Of a stretch of 5,158 nt of DNA, positions 1 through 5,158 are shown piece after piece (position 1 is the stretch's first letter; every line of letters begins with the position of its first letter). The DNA is from Methanosarcinaceae archaeon (GTDB taxonomy: Archaea; Halobacteriota; Methanosarcinia; Methanosarcinales; Methanosarcinaceae). The notes beneath the pieces were generated by a model. The model saw only the letters and a list, made by a program, of their open reading frames with translations, ran no database searches and had not been told where the DNA came from. The stretch spans positions 10,805 through 15,962 of the forward strand of contig DQIO01000302.1 in the NCBI GenBank assembly GCA_020793555.1. Direction: 5' to 3'. Made by a program: the position numbers and the translations under genes.

Positions 1-282
1 CGGCATGACTTTCATGAATGGTTCGCCAATAAGCTCGTCCATAGGCCAGCCCAATATCCTTGAAAATGCTTCATTGCCAAAATTGAACTTCCCTTGCTCA
101 TCAACCACAAATATCCCGCTAACAGATGTGTTCATGATAGTCTCAATATAATTCATTGAATCACTTAGCTCATCAATTGCACTATCCCGTTGTGTGAGTG
201 ATGCCGTCAATTTTTTATTTAGATCATCAAGGTACTCGTTCGTCTCCTGAAGCGCCTTCTCCGTCTGCTTGCGCCCTGTGAT
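1..282. repeat. Direct repeat, copy A (partner 2227-2508)
   Basis: Position n matches n+2226 throughout. Positions 1-237 are identical to 2227-2463. Between 238 and 282 there are five mismatches (238, 241, 264, 275, 277), and similarity is lost after about 282. The repeat reaches the window edge, so its full left extent is unknown. Both copies are read on the minus strand in the same codon frame and encode the linker plus the first half of a PAS domain. Mismatches 238, 241 and 277 are synonymous; 264 and 275 change a residue. Confidence 0.97.
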
Positions 283-324
283 TCCTGCAAAAAGAGAGAC
301 TGATTTTGCCTTCGCATTTGTCAT
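1..324 (-). CDS. PAS-domain signalling protein, N-terminal 108 residues (runs off the left edge)
   Basis: The frame is open from an ATG at 324 to the window edge (108 codons, no stop seen), so this is the 5' part of a longer gene. Residues 1-18 are unique. Residues 18-108 are a PAS linker (ITGRKQTEKALQE), a helical connector and the first half of a PAS domain (IMNTSVSGIFVVDEQGKF, then FGNEAFSRILGWPMDELIG). They match residues about 696-788 of the large regulator encoded at 1501-4590 almost exactly, with only the substitutions E to G and A to T in the linker. The ATG overlaps the TGA of a short upstream remnant (ATGA), and a GGAG lies 11 nt upstream (339 to 336), so the start looks functional rather than a random break. 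PAS domains bind small ligands or cofactors and mediate signal-dependent dimer contacts. The output domain lies off-window, so kinase or other function cannot be stated. It may also be a truncated duplicate. Confidence 0.75.
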   Translation of the reverse strand, partial: MTNAKAKSVSLFAGITGRKQTEKALQETNEYLDDLNKKLTASLTQRDSAIDELSDSMNYIETIMNTSVSGIFVVDEQGKFNFGNEAFSRILGWPMDELIGEPFMKVMP

Positions 325-422
325 GATGCTTTCAACTCCGAAATCTTATTTTCAAGCTCAGTCACCTTCTCCTTAAGTTCGATTATTCGCAATTCCCGCC
401 CAACATTTTTGTTTGCATGAAA
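321..422 (-). pseudogene. Remnant of the C-terminal coiled coil of a PAS/sensor protein
   Basis: On the minus strand a frame is open from just after a TAA (425 to 423) to a TGA at 323 to 321. It contains VGRELRIIELKEKV followed by TELENKISELKAS. The 'VGRELRxIELK' motif followed by charged heptads is, from memory, a common connector or tail after PAS domains in methanogen and bacterial sensor proteins. No ATG, and no start with a Shine-Dalgarno, precedes it in frame, so it reads as the surviving 3' end of a gene whose body has been lost. Its TGA overlaps the ATG of the PAS gene at 324, the arrangement expected of an ancestral two-gene operon. Alternatively it is a short translated leader peptide or part of a frameshifted longer gene. 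Family recognition is by eye only. Confidence 0.5.
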
Positions 423-454
423 TTACCATGTACATTTCTCATCGTAAGTTTCAC

Positions 455-583
455 TTACTTTGTGAATGTGTCGAACCCATTACCTACATGTATGCACCGG
501 TTTATGATGTGTAATTCATCAGTCGTTAACTCGCAATCAAATTGGTTGATCTGAAACCCTGCGACTAAGAGATGAACTATCAC
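455..583 (-). CDS. Possible small hypothetical protein (42 aa) or degenerate gene fragment
   Basis: A minus-strand frame is open from 628 to a TAA at 457 to 455. The only conventional start inside it is the GTG at 583, giving 42 residues. The C-terminal half, with CELTTDELHIINRCI followed by HVGNGFDTF, has the amphipathic look of small prokaryotic proteins carrying an 'LTxDEL..INN.LNEV.NG' segment, but that resemblance is from memory and weak. No Shine-Dalgarno lies at normal spacing (a GGAG is 23 nt upstream). A TATA-like TTATAAAAT lies at 634 to 626, about 26 bp upstream of a possible transcript start near 604. The 15 codons after the stop are also open in the same frame, which would fit a gene broken by a nonsense change. 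It could be a chance ORF. Confidence 0.3.
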   Translation of the reverse strand: MIVHLLVAGFQINQFDCELTTDELHIINRCIHVGNGFDTFTK

Positions 584-787
584 TCTGTAATATATGTCAA
601 CAACACTCCATATAAGTTTGAATATATTTTATAATATATATGTGTGTGTATTTTGTACCGACAATTATATTGGATAATCTCAAATATGTGTGCGGAAATA
701 GTAAGCATATTCGTCAATTTCAGCCACCATACTATAAGATATGATGAAGTCTGATTTTGATTTCTTTACGGATTATTAAAATGTACA
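584..787. other. AT-rich intergenic region downstream of the KaiC-like gene
   Basis: About 200 bases between the TAG of the KaiC-like gene (788) and the possible small ORF. It holds an AT-rich stretch at 611-640 with a minus-strand TATA-like element (634 to 626) and an 18-base alternating purine-pyrimidine run at 634-651. The longest start-to-stop frame seen on the minus strand is only 16 codons (730 to 680), and it has no ribosome binding site. I see no convincing hairpin terminator after the KaiC-like gene and no tRNA-like fold. Confidence 0.5.
626..634 (-). promoter_or_regulatory. Candidate archaeal TATA box for the leftward PAS-fragment unit
   Basis: The minus strand reads TTATAAAAT inside an AT-rich patch. 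An archaeal promoter here would start transcription about 25 bp downstream, near 600-605, ahead of the small ORF at 583 and the PAS gene at 324. Because the surroundings are generally AT-rich, a TATA-like match is weak evidence. Confidence 0.3.
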
Positions 788-1486
788 CTATTCGATAATG
801 GAAATTATCTCTATTCCACCTTGAAGGCTGATTTCATACGGGATCAGCTGAATAGGAGTCTTACAATTGCGCATTTTTACGATGTCCATAACTCGTTCCC
901 TCTTGCCGGTATATGGGTTTTCATGCTTCATCATATGGATGGAACCATGACAGGAATATAGGGCGATATCATTGAACTCTTTTAATGTTGCATTATCCAT
1001 CATAAGTAAGGCGGTGATGCCCTTTGTGTATAAATTATAGTTCAATGTATCCAGCTCATTTAATAATTCAACAGATCCATCACGTGATATGTAGCCGCCG
1101 ATATTGTCGATTATAAGAGTGTTGATATCTTCCGGTATATTATCCATCAAACTGCTTATGTTACCCTTATTGATCAAGACCCTTACATTTGAATCCCACG
1201 TATCGTGTGTAAGTACAGATACATCCAAAAATTCCAATAACCCTTCCTTTTCATAATCTTCAATGTCTATACCTAAAGACTTTGCCTGAAGACGCAAGTC
1301 ATCGCTTATTTCTTCTGTAGACAGATACATAGTCTTTTTACCCTGTGCACAATTACTGCTTGCAAACTGAAGTCCAAAAATCGTCTTGCCTGCACCGGCA
1401 TCCCCGGTAAGCAGTACAGTTCTCCCTTCAGGGAAACCTCCAAAGTATTCATCCAGCTTGATTATACCTGTTCTTATTAAATTCAT
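788..1486 (-). CDS. Single-domain KaiC-like RecA-fold ATPase
   Basis: A 232-residue protein of the archaeal KaiC/RadA-like ATPase family, about one of the two domains of cyanobacterial KaiC. Residues 2-12 (NLIRTGIIKLD) and the following GG are the family's usual N-terminus. The Walker A motif GDAGAGKT is at about 28-35, the catalytic Glu pair in STEE at about 58-59, the Walker B strand INTLIID ends in D127, and the C-terminal part has the KMRNCKTP and PYEISLQGG signatures. It should bind and hydrolyse ATP in the cytoplasm, probably as a ring or through contact with the neighbouring regulator; the partner is not known. An ATG at 1504 is also in frame and overlaps the preceding stop (ATGA), giving 238 residues. 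The ATG at 1486 is preferred because AAGGAG lies 9 nt upstream and the 1504 ATG has no Shine-Dalgarno. It follows the large regulator gene by 14 nt, implying co-transcription and coupled translation. It is not a clock KaiC by any evidence here, since no kaiA or kaiB is present. Confidence 0.9.
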   Translation of the reverse strand: MNLIRTGIIKLDEYFGGFPEGRTVLLTGDAGAGKTIFGLQFASSNCAQGKKTMYLSTEEISDDLRLQAKSLGIDIEDYEKEGLLEFLDVSVLTHDTWDSNVRVLINKGNISSLMDNIPEDINTLIIDNIGGYISRDGSVELLNELDTLNYNLYTKGITALLMMDNATLKEFNDIALYSCHGSIHMMKHENPYTGKRERVMDIVKMRNCKTPIQLIPYEISLQGGIEIISIIE

Positions 1487-1495
1487 TTTACATTT

Positions 1496-1501
1496 CTCCT
1501 T
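1496..1501 (-). promoter_or_regulatory. Ribosome binding site deciding the KaiC-like start
   Basis: The minus strand reads AAGGAG with 9 nt to the ATG at 1486. It shares one base with the TGA of the upstream gene, so ribosomes finishing the regulator can reinitiate on the ATPase. This supports 1486 over the overlapping ATG at 1504. Confidence 0.75.
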
Positions 1502-2028
1502 CATTTAGAACTATTTAGTACATCTGTCCTCGGAAGTAAAACTATATCAAATCTGCATTTATTTGAACCATCAGCTATGCTATTCGAATGGTTGGCTCTC
1601 CCTTTTAAATTGGTCCAGGAAAAACTACGCAACACCATTGCCCGGCAGATGAAGCAGAATACAGGATTTATGTTATTGTTGTTTGACCAATGACATTTTG
1701 AAAATTCAATGTAGCCACTCAAACCATCTGAAGCAATATTTGGCTGAGCACCAAGGTTGACATAAAAATTCTGCAACCATGACAAGTATTGTGAAAGAAC
1801 CTCCATCTGGTCCGTTGTTGCCGTGCCCCGTACAGCCACAGACTCATTCAGAACATCCATTTCCTGTTTAAATTGAGGGAGAACATTATCTTCAAAGTTC
1901 TGTGCGAATTTGGACACCAACATATTACGAGTCCGGGGAGTGGTGCCTGATGCGAATACAGGCAGCGCACTTACAACGAAATTCTGAAGTTGTGTCCTTG
2001 TTTTATCGACGAGATAATTACGTTTTTC
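1501..2028 (-). other. C-terminal Cys-rich output domain of the large regulator
   Basis: This codes residues about 855-1029. The first part (RTQLQNFVVSALPVFASG through the VLSQYLSWLQNFYVNLG segment) is helical. The second part holds four cysteines in the pattern C-x12-C-x2-C-x29-C (966, 979, 982, 1012), with nearby H967 and H1001. The spacing would suit a bound metal ion or iron-sulfur cluster. The layout is consistent with the output domain that replaces a kinase core in some methanogen response regulators (MetOD1, from memory); a profile search would settle it. It contains nothing resembling a DNA-binding helix-turn-helix. Confidence 0.55.
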
Positions 2029-4590
2029 TTCTTCCGCCTGTTTACGCTCTGTGATATCATTAATGGAAACAACATATCTTTTCTCGCCTTTCATTTTCAA
2101 ATCTTTATGACTGACAAAGATATCTCTTCGTGTTCCGTTTTTTGTCACAATCACGGTTTCATATGGCTCAGTGATCCCGTTTTGAATATCATCCCAGTGC
2201 TTTTGCATGAGCTCATGCTTATCCTCCGGCATGACTTTCATGAATGGTTCGCCAATAAGCTCGTCCATAGGCCAGCCCAATATCCTTGAAAATGCTTCAT
2301 TGCCAAAATTGAACTTCCCTTGCTCATCAACCACAAATATCCCGCTAACAGATGTGTTCATGATAGTCTCAATATAATTCATTGAATCACTTAGCTCATC
2401 AATTGCACTATCCCGTTGTGTGAGTGATGCCGTCAATTTTTTATTTAGATCATCAAGGTACTCATTAGTCTCCTGAAGCGCCTTCTCCGCCTGCTTGCGC
2501 TCGGTGATGTCATGAATAATATGAACCGAACCAATTAACCCCTCATCGCCATCAAATCTCGGCGATGTTGATACTTCAAGATGTTTCCCCAATCGCGTAT
2601 CGAATATTTCTATAGTAACAGGCTGTTTTGTTTCCAACGTTTGTTTATGCGGACAATTTGGAATACACTCATCTGTGCCATGGACAACTTCAAAGCAAAA
2701 CTTGCCGACAAGGTCCTCAGGATCTGCATTCATGGCTTTGGCATAAGCCCTGTTCACCCTGACCAGTTTAAAATCCCTGTCCTGTATTGAAACCGGATCA
2801 GTGATGGAATCAAACGTGATTGCCCATTCATTTGCTGCTTGCCTCAGTTTTTTCTCGGCCTTTTGACGTTGAACATGTTTCCACATTCCATCCATAAGCA
2901 GTGTTATTTGCCGTACATCCGAATCATCATAGTTCGTTTTCTTGTTTGCGACTGCGGCAATGGCAACGATTTTGTCTTCTTCGAATGTTGGTATGACCAT
3001 TACGCGTGAAACCGGCACATGACCTTCAGGCAATCCCGCCTTATGAGTGTGCGGATCAAAATAATCATTGACAATTATAGATTTTCTCTCCCGTACTACA
3101 TCACTCCAAATGCCGGTGGGTTCAATGGGAAACTCAATTGGCTTGCCATCAACTGCACAAAAATCCATTACGTTTGCCCACGAATGTATTGTGAATGCAG
3201 ATTCATCCTCATTCATGAGCCCAATAAATCCATATTCACTTTTTGTAACAAGTGAACTCTTTTCCAGCACAAAATCAGCAATATCTGAAAAAGATGCATT
3301 TGTCATCTGATTAAGTTCTAATAGGGCATCCATTCGCAGATTATTTAATTTCAGCAGATCTTCATTTTTCTTGCGTAGTGTAATATCACGGAAAATTCCT
3401 TGGCGAACTGGCTTGCCCTTAATTGTGACAATTTTAGTCATAATCTCAATAGGCACTTCTATTCCATCTGAACGTATGACTAAAGTCTCAAATGGATGAT
3501 GAATATTGTTTCCAATTATTTGTTTTTTGAATGCATCAAGTGAAAATTCTTTCATTCCAGATGGATGTAATTGTGTTTGATTAAGCCCGATAATTTCATC
3601 TATCGGTTTTTGAAGTAACTTTGATGCCGCATGATTTGCATCAATAATAGTGCAGGATTCCGGATCGGCAAGGAAAATGGCATCTGGAGATCCTTCAAAC
3701 CAATTCCTGTATTGTATCTCACTCTCCTGCAAAGCCTGTTTCGTTTTTGCTATGGCAGTAATATCCCGGGCGAAACTGATGCTCCCTGTCACTTCGCCTG
3801 ATTCAAATACAGGCACTGTATTAACAGATAAAATCATGTCTGAACCGTCTTTCTTTATTACTGTTATTTCATCATTCTGTTGAGGATATCCGGCCATTGT
3901 TCTTTTAAATGAATTATGTGTTTTTTGCAATTCCCATTCATGAATTAATGGTGCAAAACTTTTCCCAATCCAATCATCCAACATATAGCCCGTAAGTTCT
4001 TCTGAGCGTTTGTTATAGAATGTGAAGTTCCCCTGTGCGTCAAGGGTCCATATCAGATCATTTGAATAATCTATTATGGTACGGTATTTCTTTTCCGATT
4101 TCTCAAGGTCATTATACTTATCCTCAAGTTTTCGAACTAAGCGATTGCTATACTGTTTAAAATATTCCTCATCCGTTTCAATGGGTGATTTGACAACCCT
4201 GGAGCGATCTATCGCATGCTCTGCCATTACACTTTCAATTTCATCAATAAGGTCCTTTGCCTCTTTTGGTTTGATGATAAATTTAGATGCACCAAGAGAT
4301 TCGGCAAATTCTTCATCCTTTTTGTTCAAATATTGTGCAGTATAATACACAAACGGAATGTCCTTGAATTCATCATACTGCTTAAGTTTGTGCAAAAATA
4401 CATATCCGTCCATTTTTGGCATCAGAATATCGGATACTATGATGTCCGGTTTTGATTCTTCTATGGATTTAAGTGCCTCAATACCATTGCATGCTTCTGA
4501 GACTTTGTAACCATTCGATTCAAATATTTTTACAAGAAGCAATCTGTCTTTTTTGCTATCATCTACAACCAGGATTTTAATTTTATCCAC
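1501..4590 (-). CDS. Multi-sensor response regulator: REC-PAS-PAS-GAF-PAS-PAS-Cys-rich output domain
   Basis: A 1029-residue cytoplasmic protein with no signal peptide or membrane segment. Residues 1-125 form a receiver domain with acidic D10/D11, phospho-acceptor D54 (in SDILMPKMDG), T84 and K107. A coiled coil at 145-170 leads to PAS1 (about 170-280) and PAS2 (290-405). A GAF-like domain (415-575) follows, then PAS3 (585-697, with C632, C642, C646 and H648) and PAS4 (735-848). Linkers such as DITERKQAE separate the modules. Residues 855-1029 form a domain with C966, C979, C982 and C1012 around NPVFCFICRAMVLRSFSW. I tentatively assign it to the methanogen output domain (MetOD1) type. No HisKA H-box or HATPase N/G boxes are present, so it should receive phosphate from another kinase rather than autophosphorylate. 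The GTG at 4590 is the only start before the first REC strand, since a TAA lies two codons upstream. It overlaps or abuts the KaiC-like gene. Annotation pipelines may label it a histidine kinase because of its PAS content. Confidence 0.9.
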   Translation of the reverse strand: MDKIKILVVDDSKKDRLLLVKIFESNGYKVSEACNGIEALKSIEESKPDIIVSDILMPKMDGYVFLHKLKQYDEFKDIPFVYYTAQYLNKKDEEFAESLGASKFIIKPKEAKDLIDEIESVMAEHAIDRSRVVKSPIETDEEYFKQYSNRLVRKLEDKYNDLEKSEKKYRTIIDYSNDLIWTLDAQGNFTFYNKRSEELTGYMLDDWIGKSFAPLIHEWELQKTHNSFKRTMAGYPQQNDEITVIKKDGSDMILSVNTVPVFESGEVTGSISFARDITAIAKTKQALQESEIQYRNWFEGSPDAIFLADPESCTIIDANHAASKLLQKPIDEIIGLNQTQLHPSGMKEFSLDAFKKQIIGNNIHHPFETLVIRSDGIEVPIEIMTKIVTIKGKPVRQGIFRDITLRKKNEDLLKLNNLRMDALLELNQMTNASFSDIADFVLEKSSLVTKSEYGFIGLMNEDESAFTIHSWANVMDFCAVDGKPIEFPIEPTGIWSDVVRERKSIIVNDYFDPHTHKAGLPEGHVPVSRVMVIPTFEEDKIVAIAAVANKKTNYDDSDVRQITLLMDGMWKHVQRQKAEKKLRQAANEWAITFDSITDPVSIQDRDFKLVRVNRAYAKAMNADPEDLVGKFCFEVVHGTDECIPNCPHKQTLETKQPVTIEIFDTRLGKHLEVSTSPRFDGDEGLIGSVHIIHDITERKQAEKALQETNEYLDDLNKKLTASLTQRDSAIDELSDSMNYIETIMNTSVSGIFVVDEQGKFNFGNEAFSRILGWPMDELIGEPFMKVMPEDKHELMQKHWDDIQNGITEPYETVIVTKNGTRRDIFVSHKDLKMKGEKRYVVSINDITERKQAEEEKRNYLVDKTRTQLQNFVVSALPVFASGTTPRTRNMLVSKFAQNFEDNVLPQFKQEMDVLNESVAVRGTATTDQMEVLSQYLSWLQNFYVNLGAQPNIASDGLSGYIEFSKCHWSNNNNINPVFCFICRAMVLRSFSWTNLKGRANHSNSIADGSNKCRFDIVLLPRTDVLNSSK
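2227..2508. repeat. Direct repeat, copy B (partner 1-282)
   Basis: This copy lies inside the large regulator gene and encodes residues about 695-788, the DITERKQAEKALQE linker, the connector helix and the first half of PAS4. It is identical to copy A over 2227-2463 and differs at 2464, 2467, 2490, 2501 and 2503. The 2226-bp interval between copies contains the rest of PAS4, the Cys-rich domain, the KaiC-like gene and the non-coding tract. Confidence 0.97.
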
Positions 4591-4611
4591 ATTTTATATA
4601 TATCCTGTTAT

Positions 4612-4619
4612 TTTATAAA
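4612..4619 (-). promoter_or_regulatory. TATA box of the regulator-ATPase operon
   Basis: The minus strand reads TTTATAAA, close to the archaeal TATA consensus. Its centre is 25-26 bp upstream of the GTG at 4590, the normal distance from TATA centre to transcription start in archaea. Transcription would therefore begin at or within a base or two of the start codon, giving a leaderless mRNA. This fits the absence of a well-placed Shine-Dalgarno (only an AGGA about 13 nt upstream). Confidence 0.6.
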
Positions 4620-4806
4620 GTTGCCCCATAATAAGCACTCAACTTAATAAATATCTTTGCTCACTGCATCTGTACTTTTTGATTCGTTGGTCTGAATTGA
4701 AGAATTATATATTTCCATACCGAAAACATCTGAATTCGGGAAAAAGATATATTCTATCACAATCAATTAATATTTCGATACTGAAAATTCTACGATCAAG
4801 CCTTTG
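4620..4806. other. Divergent intergenic region
   Basis: This AT-rich spacer lies between the leftward regulator operon and the rightward small gene, so it should hold both promoters. Plus-strand TATA-like elements for the small gene are AAAGATATATTC near 4744-4755 and TTAATATTT near 4767-4775; the second would place a transcript start about 10 nt before the ATG at 4807. The octamer TCTGAATT occurs twice (4691-4698 and 4729-4736) and might be part of an operator, but eight bases is too short to argue from. Confidence 0.4.
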
Positions 4807-5013
4807 ATGTCAATCATAAACCTGCAATCCAGACTTATGGCTGACATTCAGCATCTTCTTGGTAAAATTTATACTGAACACAGTATTGAACTACATTACC
4901 TAAACCTAAATCTTGAAATAATGAACAAAAATCTCAGCGTCATAAACAATTCGATCTTAAACATAGATAGAAATGTTCATGCAGTGGATGAAAACGAGGA
5001 CATGGATTTGTGA
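4807..5013 (+). CDS. Small helical hypothetical protein (68 aa)
   Basis: A 68-residue ORF from the ATG at 4807 to a TGA at 5011-5013; a TTG immediately before it is also in frame. I do not recognise the family. The sequence has regularly spaced hydrophobic residues (SIINLQSRLMADIQHLLGKI, then ELHYLNLNLEIMNKNLSVI) and an acidic tail (DENEDMDL). This predicts one or two amphipathic helices that could self-associate, without a signal peptide or membrane span. Codon choice resembles the neighbouring genes. It has no Shine-Dalgarno, but a TATA-like element 35-40 bp upstream would allow a short-leader or leaderless transcript. It is divergent from the regulator operon and could be a small partner or regulator of it, but that rests on position alone. 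Confidence 0.5.
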   Translation: MSIINLQSRLMADIQHLLGKIYTEHSIELHYLNLNLEIMNKNLSVINNSILNIDRNVHAVDENEDMDL

Positions 5014-5158
5014 ATTGCACATGTTTTTGGAATAATGCACAAGGTTATCTGTAATGTATAACATATATTATGCATGGCACTATTCCATAGTCTAGTGATT
5101 TTCACATTTTTCACCAAATATGCCCCACTTAATCAGTTGAATATTGTCTTTCAATATC
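5014..5158. other. Right-end non-coding stretch
   Basis: There is no confident gene. A T5 tract at 5031-5035 lies just after the small gene and could end its transcript. ACTAT-TCC-ATAGT at 5079-5091 forms a short 5-bp hairpin, followed by T-rich sequence (5097-5110), a weak terminator candidate. On the minus strand a frame is open for 21 codons from the window edge (5157) to a TAG at 5094 to 5092. It could be the C-terminus of a gene entering from the right, but the length is compatible with chance. Confidence 0.35.

Noticed and set aside
450..466. Hairpin TTCAC-loop-GTGAA
   Set aside because: A 5-bp stem with a 7-nt loop and no T-tract is too weak to call a terminator or RNA element.
634..651. 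Alternating purine-pyrimidine run (TA/TG steps), possibly Z-DNA-prone or a microsatellite
   Set aside because: It is only 18 bases in an AT-rich spacer, with no second copy or other sign of function.
680..730. 16-codon minus-strand ORF starting ATGGTGGCTGAAATTG
   Set aside because: It is too short, has no Shine-Dalgarno and no recognisable motif; expected by chance.
788..1486. Calling the ATPase a circadian clock KaiC
   Set aside because: It has only one ATPase domain and no kaiA or kaiB neighbour; it belongs to the broad archaeal KaiC-like group.
1990..4455. Several plus-strand open frames of 69-99 codons
   Set aside because: They lie entirely within the antisense of the large regulator gene, have low-complexity Phe/Ser-rich translations and no motifs; they are shadows of the real frame.
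1501..4590. Calling the large protein a hybrid sensor histidine kinase
   Set aside because: Reading through all 1029 residues, there is no H-box and no N, G1 or G2 ATP-binding box.
4701..4755. Apparent inverted repeat in the divergent promoter region (AGAATTATATATTTCC against GGAAAAAGATATATTCT)
   Set aside because: When aligned, only the ends match; the middle is AT-rich low complexity without true symmetry.

Overview
This AT-rich window looks archaeal and most like a methanogen of the Methanosarcinales. The evidence is a single-domain KaiC-type ATPase beside a very large PAS/GAF protein, repeated 'DITERKQAE' PAS linkers, a Cys-rich C-terminal domain resembling the output domains of methanogen response regulators, and TATA-box spacing that suggests a leaderless mRNA. 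This is inference from protein style; no taxonomic marker gene is present.

Almost all coding is on the minus strand. Reading that strand from right to left, the main unit is a two-gene operon. The first gene (4590 to 1501) encodes a 1029-residue protein: receiver (REC) domain, PAS, PAS, GAF, PAS, PAS and a Cys-rich C-terminal domain. It has no histidine-kinase dimerisation or ATPase domain, so it is a multi-input response regulator rather than a kinase. The second gene (about 1486 to 788) is a 232-residue KaiC/RecA-fold ATPase, with its Shine-Dalgarno touching the stop codon of the first. The likely logic is that an external kinase phosphorylates the REC domain, the PAS/GAF chain adds ligand or redox signals, and the output passes through the Cys-rich domain and/or the ATPase.

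Positions 325-787 hold no large gene, but they are not empty. They contain an AT-rich promoter-like patch, a possible 42-codon ORF (583 to 455), and a short remnant of the C-terminal coiled coil of another signalling protein (422 to 321). The remnant's stop overlaps, in ATGA fashion, the start of a PAS gene (324 to beyond position 1) that leaves the window.

The most striking structure is a direct repeat. Positions 1-282 duplicate 2227-2508, with the first 237 bases identical, including synonymous sites. Both copies encode the same linker plus PAS core in frame, in two different genes. Recombination between them would delete 2226 bp (the output domain and the ATPase) and join the large sensor to whatever output the left-hand gene encodes off-window.

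To the right, a divergent small plus-strand gene (4807-5013) encodes a 68-residue helical protein of unknown function. The last 145 bases contain no confident gene.
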